Source of the DNA: Desmodus rotundus
Lineage: Eukaryota > Chordata > Mammalia > Chiroptera > Phyllostomidae
NCBI RefSeq assembly: GCF_022682495.2
Contig: NC_071393.1
Location: forward strand, 121,412,239-121,476,238
Direction: 5' to 3'
DNA length: 64,000 nt
The position numbers and the translations under genes are program-made. Below the pieces are notes generated by a model. The model made no database searches and was not told the origin of the DNA. It saw nothing but the letters and a program-made list of their open reading frames with translations. The stretch's first letter is position 1; each line of letters starts with the position of its first letter. Below, piece by piece: positions 1-11,702 of this stretch.

Positions 1-374
1 GTTGGCAGGGAGAACGCAGGTTTCAGGGGGCCGGGAGGGGGGCACCAGCTCTGCCGGTTCCTCGATGTGGGTCGGGTTCTGAGCCCCGGTTCCTCTTTTA
101 CAGAGTGGGGATAATAATACACCTACGCAGAGGATTTGGGGAGCAACGAATGAGGAGATACCTATGGAGAACTTAGCTCTGTGCCTGATACACAGCAGGC
201 ACCTGATAAATAACTCTGCCTATATTATTAGTTTACTACACAGATATTTGTAGCAGAGCTACAGGTCTCCTAGGTCTCAGCCCCTCTCAGCGCTAGAAAT
301 AAGTGATAAGAAAACATTTTCCAAGTGAGATTGCCAGAGGATAGAGTGCTATGTTAGAGTTCCTGGCTTTCAAG

Positions 375-605
375 AGACAATATGGCAGGTGGGGAAGAGC
401 ACAGACTCAGGAGTTAGGGGGCCTGGGTTCGAATGCTGGTCCAGCCACCCAATGGTTGTAAGACCCTTGGCAAGTTACGTAGCCTCTCTTTGCCTCAGTT
501 TCTTCCTCTCTAAACGGGTTCCTGTGAGGAGTGAATGAGTTCATGTACATCAAGACTGTAGGACGGTGCCTAGCACAAGGGCAAAGAATTGTTAAGTACT
601 ATTAA
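375..605 (+). mobile_element. MIR SINE
   Basis: Classic MIR phrases: GGAAGAGCACAGACTCAGGA, CTGGGTTCGAATGCTGGTCC, TGCCTCAGTTTCTTCCTCTC, GTGCCTAGCACA. Confidence 0.85.
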
Positions 606-1254
606 TGTAATTATTTTGAATTCATTAAAATTAAAAATAAAATTTGTTCTTAAAAATCCCAGTTGGCTTTTATTCAAAGGGGCCCGCATTGGAAGAAACA
701 TAAAAGGGAGCAGAGATGAATAACAATAAAAAATAAATTAAAAAAAACAGAAAAAAAATTAAAAAATTGAAAACCTTAAAAAAAAAAAAAGGGAGCAGAG
801 AGTGATCTTTGTGCCCTTACCTGTGATGTCCCTTTTGCCTGAAATTCCCCATTTTTGACCCATAAAACCACACGTGTTCTCCACTGCTGTGGGCCAGGGT
901 TCCTTCTCTCATGTTCCTGTCCTTCAAATAGAATTCCACTCCTTTCCACTCATCTGTGTATTTCCTGGCACCCTCAATAAATGTGCCTTTGATGGAAAGG
1001 TGATGGAGAATGAGGGGGAAGACTTTAAGCTCTCATAGTTTGCAGACAGATATAGAACTGGAGTTCGTGGGGGGCTGATGTCCTCCCCATCAGGGGATGA
1101 ATTTAGGGAGAGGAGGTCTCTCAACACTAGGAGGGAAAAAACACAAAGAATAACAATCCAATCTCTAACTAGAAGGGGCTGCAACCCCCATGGCCGCATC
1201 CCCCTGGGGTGGGAGAAGGTATGAGAGTGACCCACTGTGGGCCGGGGACAGCCT

Positions 1255-1425
1255 CTGTCCCAATCCCAATTCTGTCATTCAACAGCTGTTTGGCCTTCAA
1301 ACCAACTAACTCAGCCTGTTTTATCACCTGCAAAGGGAGGGTAATGCCAGCCTCAAGGGGTGACTTTGATGATTACATAAGACAATAGTACGGTGCCTGG
1401 CACTTAGAAAATGCTCCATTACTGG
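1255..1425 (+). mobile_element. MIR SINE (3' part)
   Basis: CCCAATTCTGTCATTCAACA, ACTCAGCCTGTTTTATCACC, and ATAGTACGGTGCCTGGCACT are MIR core and tail phrases. Confidence 0.75.
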
Positions 1426-1984
1426 TTAAGTGAATGCAAAGGGATTTAAGAAAACAACAGTAACCTTGCTGGAGGACGCTGTGCTGTCCCGAAAGCACAG
1501 CATTGCTTCACGTTGGCCGCTACTTGTCATTATCCGCATCCCAGTCCCCAAACCCACAGGGAGGCCTTCACACAGCTTCTCAGGCCCTCAGTCTGAGGTT
1601 AATCAGCAATCCTGACGCCCAGACGGGAGGGGACTCAGCCAAGCCCCTCCCCAGACCCCTCTTCTCTCCAGCTGGCACAGAAACACTCCACATTTGCAGC
1701 TTCCACAGCAATCACGAGAACCTACTCCCTTTTATTGTTTTTCTTTTCCTAACGATGGAGCAATCACATGATTTCAACAGGAAAAACAACTCTGGAATCA
1801 GAGACCATCTGGATGGAACCAGGACTTTCTGGTCCCCCTGTCTGAGCCCCAGGAGAGAAAAGACAGTGGATACTGGCAGGCTGGGGGATGAGCTGGACCA
1901 GAAGCATGGCCCACACATGCTCACTCCTGGCCGGCCCACCGAGCAGGTTGTGTTTCAGGGTTAAAAACAGCCTGCTTCCAACAA

Positions 1985-2200
1985 ACCAGGAGCTCATGTT
2001 TACTGATTGCCAGGGAGCAGGCACTTTACAGGCGTCGCCCAGCTCAGCCATCACAGCAATCCAAGAGGAGTATTTATTATCTTCATTATATACCAGTGAT
2101 ACATGAGGCTCAGAGAGGTTAAGGGGTCTCTCAGGAGCACACGGCAGTCAGGGGCTTCACTAGTATTCTGCCCCTTTTGCAAGCTCCCAGAGCCTGTGTG
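1985..2200 (+). mobile_element. MIR SINE
   Basis: GATTGCCAGGGAGCAGGCAC, AGTATTTATTATCTTCATTA, and ATGAGGCTCAGAGAGGTTAA follow the MIRb pattern. Confidence 0.75.
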
Positions 2201-2216
2201 TTTAGCAATTAGCCCC

Positions 2217-2500
2217 TGGTACAGTGGTGCTTCCAAACCCTGGGATCTTGTGGAAATACAGATTCTGATTCACTAGGTCCTGGGAGGGGCCTGAGACTCT
2301 GAATTTCTAACAAACTTCCAGGGGATGCTGCTCCAGGGACTTTAGTTGCAAGGGTCTTGACCTGGACTGCACGCTGGAATCCTCTAAAAGCTTTCAGAAT
2401 GCTGACACCTAAGCCCCACCTAGAGGTTCTAATTTCATAGACTTGTTGTGCTGCCTCCACTCTATTCCTCTGCACAAGACTTTTAAAGCTTTCCATAATG
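2217..2500 (+). mobile_element. MER5-type hAT remnants (two adjacent segments)
   Basis: GTGGTGCTTCCAAACCCTGG and GATTCACTAGGTCCTGGGAG, then a second start at GCACGCTGGAATCCTCTAAA with AAGCCCCACCTAGAGGTTCT. Both follow the MER5A pattern (non-autonomous hAT-Charlie). Confidence 0.65.
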
Positions 2501-3214
2501 GAATGTGCCACCAGGACTGAGGCTGCCCTTCTGACAGGAGACGGTATCTGCAGGCTCCTGAGGACATGGAGTCACCCTGCACTCCCCTTTCCCCACAACA
2601 GAGGCATCTATGGCTGGGCTTTGAGGTCTCCTGGGAAGAGACCTTGGAAGAGACCAGACCCACCACCTGTTTCCTTGAAATAGTTCGCAGCTGTGCTGGG
2701 TGACCTCACCACTCTGGCTCCGTGGGGGCCAAGCTGTGATCTGGAAAGCCCTCTTCCCACGTCATTTAGTCAAATGGGCTTTGGGCACCCTCGTATGTTG
2801 GGGCAGCAGGGCCAGGGCCGAGCCAGGATGGGGCTTCTGGGAAGGAGCTGCCCTCCAACCCCACCCCACCATGGGAACCCCATGGGCTGGGAGCTCTGCT
2901 GGCAGCCTTATTTCTCTCCTCCCTCTCAACACTTGGGAACAGATGGAATCACAAGTTCTCCTCCTCTTCCCTTTAAATGATGTATAAATAAACAAACATT
3001 GAAGTATGTAAGTAAAAGGCAAAGGCCCTCCTCTTCCCCTTATGCTTCCCAGAGGCAACCACAGGTAGCCATGCGGCTTACATCCTCACAAATCTTCTTC
3101 TGCACATAACTATATCTATCTATACACACATGTGATATTGATTTATAAGCAAACATCATCATGTGATACTATTCCATACACTATGCTGGGTATCTTTTCC
3201 ATGTACTGGGTATA

Positions 3215-3385
3215 CACCTGCACATTATTTTGGTGTGCTTCAAACTTGGCTGAAAATTGGAATCTCTTGGGGCCACTTCTTAAATATAAAGACTCACCCC
3301 AGACCTGCTAAATCAGAATTTCTCAGAGAGAGGCCTGGGAAGTTTTTATTAAATTGTATTTTTAATAACTCAGGTGGCTTAAAGC
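3215..3385 (+). mobile_element. MER5-type hAT remnant
   Basis: CTTCAAACTTGGCTGAAAAT, GGAATCTCTTGGGGCCACTT, and GACCTGCTAAATCAGAATTT match the MER5A pattern. Confidence 0.6.
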
Positions 3386-3389
3386 TTTT

Positions 3390-3660
3390 TTTTACTTTAA
3401 AAAAATTGAGACATAATTGACACATTGTATTCTTTTTATGTGTCCAACAACTCCAGGGCTTCTTAACAGTCACACTTGTCTGATAGAAGGATGCATCATT
3501 GTTTGTTAGCTGGTCTCAAACTGTTGAACATTGAGCTTATTTCCAGCTTCTTTCTTCCTGCTAGGCACAATACTACAAATGTACGCATGTCATACAGTTA
3601 CCCACATAGGTGTTTCTGTAAGTGTTCCTGTAGGATCGTTTCCCAGGAGTATCAGCACTA
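3390..3660 (-). mobile_element. Old L1 fragment, antisense
   Basis: Contains TTGAGACATAATTGACACAT and the decayed phrase GAACATTGAGCTTATTTCCAG, typical of antisense L1M 3' sequence. Confidence 0.5.
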
Positions 3661-4149
3661 AGTCCCGGGCTCCCCAGGAAGCTCTTTTCCCCTAAGACCG
3701 TTCACTCATGCTTGAATCATGGAACGTCATGGCGGCCCAGAAACTGAAAACCTACTTAGTGGAGACCACTATAGTCCAATGTAAACATAACATGAGTCAC
3801 AGACATTATTTAAAATTGCCAGCCGCCACATTCATTTTAATAATATTTTTTATTTAACCTGATATATCACAAATATCACAACACATCATAAAATTAAAAT
3901 TATGACTGACATATTTTATGTCTTTGAAAGTTAGTGTGAATTTTACACCCATAAGATTAGCCACATACCAAGTACCGCGTAAGTACACGGGGCACATGGT
4001 ACTGTGTGGGACAGTGCAAATCTATACCTTTCATTTAACTCAGGAGATAGTTAAAGGGGACAAGGAACGAGCTAGGCGTGGCTCTGACAAAAGCCATCTC
4101 CTGGCTACCCACCCCCTGTTCCTACATCCCTAAGGGGGGACCCCCTTAC

Positions 4150-4560
4150 AGGATGGAAGAACTGGGGGATCTTCGCAGTGGGGAGGACGGGACGGAGGGG
4201 TCTGTGGGTTTCCAGCAACTTAGGCCAGTTTCTCGCACCCCGGCCCCAGGGGCCTGAGCCCCGGGGAGGCAGAGTGCCGCTTATAGTCGGATGCAGGTGT
4301 CCTGCGGGCGTCCAGGGACCGCGTGGGCACTCTCCAGGCGACAGAGGGCGCCTGGGCCCCGAGAGAGCCCCCGGGAAAGCCCGAGGCCTGGACCTTCAGG
4401 CTGCTGTTGCCTCCTCAGGCTCCTGCCATGGGGCTTGGTCCCGCTTTCCCGGGCCCAGGTTCACCGCAGGTGAACATCTTTGGCAGACACCCCGGGCAGG
4501 GGGCCGCCGATTCCTTCACAGACAAGGGGTTCGAGCTCTGGGGTGACCGAGGTTGTGGGA
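4150..4560. promoter_or_regulatory. Orphan CpG-rich block
   Basis: A short GC-rich stretch with dense CpG (GGGGAGGACGGGACGGAGG, GTCCTGCGGGCGTCC, GACCGCGTGGGC, CAGGCGACAGAGGGCGCC) in otherwise AT-rich, CpG-poor DNA about 12 kb past the SEL1L 3' end. It has the look of a small CpG island. No recognisable exon follows it on either strand. The 122-codon frame at 4178-4546 is probably only a result of the base composition. Confidence 0.5.
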
Positions 4561-5009
4561 CTGCTACCAACCTACTGGTGTGTGTAGAAGCACTTAACGT
4601 CCAGTACTCCTATCTGGTCACAAAGAAGAGTGGCTAAGACAGGGGCGAGAGTTTTGCAGAGGAGTAAACTGGATGACAATTCAAGTTAAAGCCATTCTCT
4701 CTTCGGAACAAATCTTTGCGGAAGGCGGGGGGATGGGTTATCATGATGCCTGTTACTTTGATTTTAGGCTGATGGTCGTCCACCACCACCCAGACAACAG
4801 AGCCAGAACGGGAATCAGCCTTCAGACTCTAGGGCCTGTGCTTTTCTTTCACCACATAGATCTCTCTGAGACAGTGATTGAAAGCTCATCCTTAAATGAG
4901 TGGTTCGGGGAGATCTGCCAACAAATTAGGTGAATTATTAAAAGACACCTCGTCAATCTAATCTAAATACTCACTTTTCTGTAGACTCGTGGTTAAAAGT
5001 ATGTTCGCT

Positions 5010-5024
5010 AGTGTCCCCTGGTGG
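5010..5024 (-). promoter_or_regulatory. CTCF-like motif (14 of 15 positions)
   Basis: On the minus strand: CCACCAGGGGACACT. One mismatch to CCASYAGRKGGCRSY, at a normally conserved G. It has the same orientation as the motif at 11124. Confidence 0.45.
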
Positions 5025-5244
5025 AAGTGGGAGTTACTGCAAGCCTCTGGTAAATGCAGCTGTGGGCCTTCCTATTCATTAACTGAGTATACAGAAACGT
5101 GACAATTATTACATAGAAGTCCTTGAAATTAAAACCATTGATTTCCACTGGGAAAAGTTGGAGATCACTGCAGTGATTCTTCCAACTTAGACTATCAGAA
5201 GCACAGACACAAACATCCTAGTGACAGGTTGTGCTTCAGATGTC

Positions 5245-5779
5245 TTTTTTAAAAAATTAAGATATAATTAACATGTATCATTATATTAGTTTCAGGTATA
5301 CAATGCAATGATCTGATATTTGTATGTACTTCAAAATGATCATTGCAATATGTCTGGTTAACAGCTGTCATCACACAGAACTACAAAACAATTTTTTCTT
5401 GTGATGAGAACTTGTAAGATTTAGTGTTTTGGCAACTTTCAAATATGTGATACAGTATCATTAACTATGGTCGCCACACTGTGCATTTTGTCCCCGTGAC
5501 TTATTTATTTTACAATCAGAAACTTTCCCCTTTTGATTCCCGTCGCCCATGTCACCCCCACCCCCACTTCACCCCACCCCTTGCCTCCAGCATCCACCAC
5601 TCTGTTTGCATCTGTGAGCTCAGTTTTTGTTGTTGTTGTTGTAGATTCTACATATAAGTAAGGTGACAACGTGCTTGTCTCTCTCTGTCTGACTGATTTC
5701 ACGTAGGATGATACCCTCAGGTCCAGCCAATGTTGTTGCAAATGGCAAGATTTCATTCTTTTTTATGGCTGAGTAGTAT

Positions 5780-5810
<31 letters not shown>

Positions 5811-5915
5811 GACAGCTTCTTCATCTGTTCACCCACTGATGAACATTTAGGGTGTCTTCCTGTGTTGGCTATGGTAAATAAGGCTGCAGTGAGCATGGGG
5901 GTGCGGCTGTCTTTT
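5245..5915 (-). mobile_element. Old L1 (L1M-type) 3' region, antisense
   Basis: It carries the familiar antisense L1 phrases AGTTTCAGGTATACAATG, TTTTTATGGCTGAGTAGTAT and GATGAACATTTAGGGTGTCT. A (GT)n microsatellite has grown inside it at about 5782-5810. Intergenic, downstream of SEL1L. Confidence 0.8.
5779..5810. repeat. (GT)n microsatellite
   Basis: About 15 uninterrupted GT dinucleotides, inside an antisense L1 fragment. Likely polymorphic. Confidence 0.95.
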
Positions 5916-7303
5916 TTTAAGCGTGCGTGATTGTCCTGGGTCCTATCACAGTTTCTAAGTTGACTCGGGGGTGCGTTAGTGTGTCTGCTCTCTACCTAGT
6001 CTGTCAGCTGCCCCAGAGGGAAAGCCTTGAGCCCCACTTAAAGCTGTGGACATGCTGGGAACTTGCACGAGTGTTGTTGATTCCCTTAAAACAAGTCGTT
6101 TGAGAGTACAAGACAGATGTAGTGTTTGTAAAGCAACCTATTGATTTTTGTCTGCCCAGAATCCCTTTCTCATCTCCTGCGATCCACACAGTCTTAATGA
6201 GGCTGTTAGTCAAGTGTCCTGCCTTCCCCTGGGCAAGGGGTGGGCCTAGAGATTTGAGTCTTTAGAGAGTGAGGGAAAGTGCTACCTCCCCTCAAAAGCT
6301 GGGCTAACAACTTAAATTAGCTAGGCTGTGAGAGCTGTGTGATTCTGAGACCTACCCCACACCCTGATGATAAACTTGCTTTTCATTATTTCCAGAATAA
6401 ATCTTAAATATAAGGTATCACCTTTCCATTTAATTCTGCTTCAATTTGGGAATTTGATCAAGTTTTCTTAAGCATTAAAGGAACAGAAAGCTTCTAAGTT
6501 GCTAAATATAAAACTAGCTCTTTCTCCCTAGAGCTCAAAAATGACAACCAACAGCAAGTTTGATAAAAATTGTCTTTTGAAAATGTTATACTACAGTTTG
6601 GTCATCTCTAAGGGTTTGGGGCACCAGCAAGGGCTGTTACGCGAGCACACAGAGAGGCCCTTTGTAAAGACAGTGGACCCGCTTCCAACGGGAGCCCGTT
6701 CCAGCTGGAAGACTAGCCGCTCAGCCTCCTGGTGCTGGAGCCCTATGTCACACCCCTCTGTCACTAGCTGTGACCACAGCAGGCTGACGTGGTGGTCTGG
6801 GTCCTCCAACACCCACGAGAGACCCATAGAGGGTGGCCCCTATGATCCCTCCCTCCTTACCAGCCCCATGCCCCTGACCCCCCAAAACCCCCAGTGACCC
6901 TACACTTCAACGGAAAGGGCCACATCCCACCTTCACCCTCAGATCCTCAGATTGCGTCTCGGCCAGGCTACATCAGCCAGAGGGAGCTCTGGGTCCTTCC
7001 GCCAAAGCTAAGGTGGCAGCACCCAGTTATTTCGTTGAAGATCGTATTTGCAAGCATTAAAAAATTAAATGTTGGTGAGTTCAAGGTGAAGTCCCAACAA
7101 TACCAACACAATGATGTCTCCACTGTTGACTGCTGACAGTGTGGACGTGCTAGCATATTCACAGAGCTCCCGCACCCTGCAAAAAGAATGCCAATGATCC
7201 TCTGTGGGGTTTTGGGGGGGCATGTTTCTGTTCAAGTTAACCATCACCAAAATGCCCTGACAGTGGCTTTTGGATGAAGCTACAGGTTCTATCAAGAGTG
7301 TAA

Positions 7304-7536
7304 CAGCCCTGATTGGTGTGACTCAGTGGGTTGGGCATGGTCTTGCAAAGGGAAGGTCGCTGGTTCAATTCCCAGTCGGGACACATGCCTGGGTTGTGGT
7401 TCTGGCCTTGGTTGGAGCGCACATGTGAGAGGCAGCCGATCAATGTTTTTCTCTCACATCAGTGTCTCTCCCTCTCTTTCTCCCTCCCTCCTCCTCTTTA
7501 TAAAAATAAACAAAATCTTAAAAAAAAAAAAAGAGT
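7304..7536 (+). mobile_element. VES-type SINE
   Basis: The tRNA-like head begins CCCTGATTGGTGTGACTCAG, with the B box GGTTCAATTCC, a CT-rich tail, an AAAATAAACAAAATC segment and a 12-nt poly(A). Similar sequence (AAGAGT..AAC) flanks both ends and may be the target duplication. Confidence 0.9.
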
Positions 7537-7951
7537 CAAACCAGTGCTGAGTCCATGAGTCCACTGCCAGCCCTCACTGAGTACCTGCTGACAGCAACCT
7601 ACCACTCAACGTAGACAAGAGCTTCACGGAGCCTCATCCCATTGGGTGACAGCCTTAATGACAGAAAGAGGAAGAACCCAGCAAGTGGAATGTGTGAAGA
7701 GCTCCTCATGGCTTAGTATCCTCCATGCCTGGAGAATGAGTCGTTGAAGACGTGGGTGTCTGGGGAGCACTGTGGCCTCAGAACACACACCAGGTGGGCA
7801 GAGCGTTCTTGCCCAAGCGCAGAAGTTACTGTGGCGGGTGGGAAAGGTCGTTGTCTAAACCTCAGTGTGGATTACCGACACGGCTCTGCAGAGAGATGAG
7901 GAAAGATGAAAACGGGGGTTCTGGGCAGTTCTGTTTTCAGGCTCCACACAG

Positions 7952-8251
7952 TTTTATTATTTTTTATTTAAGAAATAAAAAATATTTTATTTTATTTTAT
8001 TTTATTTTATTTTATTTATTTATTTTATTTATTTATTTATTTATTTATTTTATTTTATTTTTTAGACAGAGGAGAAGGGAGGGAGGAAGAGAGAGGGAAA
8101 CATTGATGTGTGAGAGAAACATCCACTGGCTGCCTCTCCCACGCCCCCAACGGGGTCCCTGACCCACAGCCCAGGGATGTTCCCTGACCAGGAATCCAAC
8201 CGGTGACATTTCCACTCAGTCTGTGCTCAACCACTGAGCCACACCAGCTTG
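7952..8251 (-). mobile_element. VES-type SINE with expanded (TTTTA)n tail
   Basis: Reverse orientation. The head complement ends CACACCAGCTTGGGC. A perfect 12-bp target-site duplication GGCTCCACACAG flanks it at 7940-7951 and 8252-8263. The tail (7980-8062) has grown into a TTTTA/TTTA microsatellite. Confidence 0.92.
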
Positions 8252-9300
8252 GGCTCCACACAGCTTTCACTCTTCCAGTTATAGAGATGTTGTGGAAAAG
8301 CCCCTCGGGGATAAAACCTTATTCCAACGTAGAAATGGAGAATGGAAGCAAAAGCCACGTGGTATTCTTTTAAGTCCTTAAACCGAGCAAGTAAGAAGAC
8401 CCTTTGAATAGTGATATAAAAGGGAAACACTACTAATTTTGCTAGCACTGATATTTTAAGACACCAAAAAGCATAAATGCTAACTTTATGTTCAGATTTT
8501 TAACTTTTGATTTGATATCTGAACAGGCAACACAACCACATGGTCCAGGGTCTGCGGTCAGAAGCTGACCTCCCGTCTCTGCCCTGGGGGCCCTCGTCTT
8601 CTTCCCTCTGCGCTCACCCATGTCACAAAGGCCACCTGTGTCCTCTCTGTGACCATTTAGGCATGGGCAAGTACCTATATCCATTCTTTCTGTCTTTTTA
8701 AAATAAGAACGTAAACACTGTTCTGCTCTTTGCATTTGTCTTTCGTTTGTGTTTTACTTAATGTATTTTGGAGATCTTACATTTGCACTTAGCAGGGTTC
8801 CTCATTTCTTGTGTGTGGCTACATGGTATCTATCATACTCGCTGAGTGTAGCACAGCTTATTCCGCCAGTCCTTGCTGATGGGCACCTCACTGATTGCTC
8901 ACTGCTACGGTCCACAGTACTGCAACCCGTATACTCTCACTGGGGACCATACCACCCCCGAAGGGGTGGAGATGGGTTCTTTGCAGGGGCAGAGAAATGT
9001 TTCTCTTTCGACTTATAAAGCCCAGACATAAAGTACGTAAAAAGGTATCCTGTCTATCAGTGAGATTAACATTGCATGAGTATGGAGAGGGGGTAATTAG
9101 GGAAAAAATATCTAAATGGTTCCTCAGGATGCCAACAATGAAAACAAAAGCGGAGACACACAAACACGGCTTTATCCCAGCTCCCATTGTCAAGGGGACA
9201 CGGAATCGCAATGACTGGCTTAGACCTGGCCCGGTGCTCGCCAAGGTGGAGCAAAGTTGGGAGGCCGGTGGCAGGAGGAAGAGGCGACTGTCAGAAATTT

Positions 9301-9315
9301 CCTGGGGGTTGTAGT
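9301..9315 (-). promoter_or_regulatory. ZNF143/THAP11-like ACTACAA motif in locally CpG-enriched sequence
   Basis: On the minus strand: ACTACAACCCCCAGG, one base from the ACTACAAYTCCCAG core. The surrounding 9150-9440 has more CpG than the intergenic average. There is no gene model attached. Confidence 0.4.
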
Positions 9316-9739
9316 CTTGAGACCGCCACGGCCCACCAGGAGCAGGAGACCCTGCAAACTTGAGACTCAGGCTGCGGCACTCATTCACCACGGGACATGG
9401 GGTGAACGCGTGAATGTACGTCGCCTCCCACGACAATCTTAGCTCGCTCTGGACTACATCAGAAATATTTTCAGTATTAACAGTTTTCTCTTGATTTTAG
9501 AGTACCTAGTTTGTTAAAAAAAAAAATCCTTGCAAATATTGTCACTCAGTAAAAGTCTATTCTTTCCTTCCCACTCATGTACTCATTTGCCTCCAAGAAC
9601 GGTCTAGGATAACTCTTAACCTCTCTTGTATGTAATTACAATTGAAGGGGTAATGAATGTGCCAACAGAGTAGAAATTCAATGTTCTCCCCCAAAATAAA
9701 AATAATAAAGAAGGAAAAGATACATTTGTGAGGCAATGG

Positions 9740-9895
9740 GTGTGCTGATTAACTAGATGGGAGAACATTGTTCACATTGTTTCACACTGTTCACATATAT
9801 CAAATCGCCACGATGTACACTTCAAATATCTTAGAATGGATATGTCAGTTGTACCCCAATAAAGCTGAAATTTAAAAATACCTCCAATTAAAAAA
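9740..9895 (+). mobile_element. Old L1 3' end
   Basis: Reads ATCGCCACGATGTACACTTC and GTTGTACCCCAATAAAGCTG with a short A-rich tail, the usual end of L1MA/L1MB elements. Confidence 0.7.
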
Positions 9896-10604
9896 TAATT
9901 ATTGTGGGTCCCTCTCTAGCTCAGGGCTGGTTAACACACAGCAGCCTTCATTTCCTGAAGACCCTGGGGCTCAGGCGTGGCTCCTCCTCCCTTGCAGAGC
10001 CCTTTTCTGGGCTCAAGCAGAGCCAAGGAGGCCGTTGGGCTCAGGACACCCAGCTGCTTCCTTTCTGGGCGTCAGCCGTGCTTCCCCCTCTGCAGCAACG
10101 GGCCGCTGGCTGATGGCGGACCCTGGGGCTGACCCGGCTTCCTGTGTCTGACTCGAGGAGACGGTTTCTGTTCTTGTCCAGCAGGAGCAGAGCCAGGTTG
10201 GAGGGCTGGCCGGCTGGGCGGATCCCGCAAAGCAAGAGAGGTCAGAAAATGTCACCAAAATGCCAAAACCACCCTTGAGTAGGACCAGATGAAGAAACGG
10301 ATGTTTACAAGAATTCCTCTGGGGGAGAGCACGCCTTCAGGACTGGACGGGGTGCTTCAGGTGTGTCCGCGGGAGGCACAGGTCTGCTCACCACCATGGC
10401 CGGCCCCGGGGCCCCGAATCCTCCTCTCCCTCCCTGCTCCCCACAACGCAAATTTAATACCACGCGTATATTGTGTATCTGCACATGCACTGTGGTCCCT
10501 TGTACTATCGAAGACTGTTTCACAAACTTTCCCCCAACCAACAACCGATCTTCTGCCCCTCGGGGCTGGCTGTCTTACCCTCACTGAGAATGCACGGTGT
10601 ACAG

Positions 10605-10960
10605 TGACTATTCATTTTCTAGGACTGTTGTTAAAAAGCACCACTATCTTGGTGGCTTCACACACAGGAATTTACCCTCTTTCAATTCTGGGGCCAGCGG
10701 GGTCCCCCTGCCCCCAGAGGCCCTAAGGGAGATTCCTTCCTGCCTCAAGGGCTTCTGGTGGCTCCAGGCCTTTGCTGGCTGGTGGCCGCCTCACTCCAGT
10801 CTCTGCCTCTGCCTTCGCCAGGACTGGTCGTCTCTTCTGTCTGGGTCAAATCTCTGCCTTTAAGGATACCTGTCATCAGATTTTGGGCCTACTCCAATAA
10901 TTCACAATAGCTCATCTCTTTTCCCAATAAGGCTACATTTACATGAAAACGTCTTGTTGG
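10605..10960 (-). mobile_element. MLT1-like LTR fragment, antisense
   Basis: The right-to-left reading gives the same gene-family tail as the 25.5-kb copy, with GTGAAGCCACCAAGATAGTG. The plus strand has the matching AATTTACCCTCTTTCAATTC and GGGCCTACTCCAATAATTCA phrases. Heavily diverged. Confidence 0.55.
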
Positions 10961-11123
10961 GAGCCACCACTGAACCCACTACAATGACTGAAATATTTGG
11001 GGTGGCAGAGGACATACCTCTTGTGTCAGCGACACGAGCAAGGAGGTTCTGTGTACACTTCACAGCTCGCAGGGCTGGCCCGAGCTCGCGCAAAATTTTG
11101 CCTTCCTTCCAACGTGGCCCTTT

Positions 11124-11138
11124 GGCGCCCTCTAGTGG
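11124..11138 (-). promoter_or_regulatory. CTCF core motif (perfect match)
   Basis: On the minus strand the 15 bases read CCACTAGAGGGCGCC, which agrees at every position with the vertebrate CTCF consensus CCASYAGRKGGCRSY. It lies in non-repetitive sequence 5 kb beyond the SEL1L 3' end. Confidence 0.75.
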
Positions 11139-11488
11139 AATTGACGGTAACAGCCCCAATTTTCAGAGGAAACAATTCACAGGGGGTTCAAATGATTAGC
11201 TACGTGAGACGTGAGGTAGAAATTCAACAACAAGGAAAGGAGCTTGGAGCGTCTCTATAAAAACCCGGTACAACTTACTGTCCACCCTCTGAAAGAAGCG
11301 ATGCCGGTCGGAGGAAAAGAGGACCGAACACCTGCTGGTGCGTCCGGATTCTTCTCTGCACTGTCCTCCCCTTTGCAGGAACGAAACAGAGGGAGACCAC
11401 CTGGGGGAGGGCAGGGAAATAAAGATAGTCGCGTATCTCCCGTGACGAAATCCCAAGAAAGGAAGAGGCATTGAAAACTTCTTAGGGT

Positions 11489-11702
11489 TTTTTTTTTTTT
11501 GTAAAGTTTTTAAAAAGATTTTATTTATTTTTAGAGAGAGGGGAAGGGAGAGGGGAAGAGAGGAAGAGAAACATCAATGTGTGGTTGTCCCCCAATGGGG
11601 ACCTGGCCTGCGACCCAGGCATGTGCCCGGACTGGCAATCCAACCGGTGACCCTTTGGTTCGCAGGCCCAAGTTCAATCCACTGAACTACACCAGCCAGG
11701 GT
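11489..11702 (-). mobile_element. VES-type SINE
   Basis: Reverse orientation: T-run, AAAGATTTTATTTATTT, GAGAGGGGAAGGGAGAGG body, complement of a B box, and the head complement ACACCAGCCAGGGTG. Little diverged from the family pattern, so relatively young. Confidence 0.9.

Noticed and set aside
4178..4637. GC-rich ORFs of 60-122 codons on the plus strand
   Set aside because: The predicted peptides are Pro/Arg/Gly-rich, overlap in all frames, and match no family I know. The base composition explains them.
8888..9436. A 182-codon minus-strand ORF, the longest one in the window
   Set aside because: No recognisable domain, no splice partner, and it overlaps a 139-codon ORF on the other strand. 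The start region overlaps repeat-like sequence. Treated as chance.
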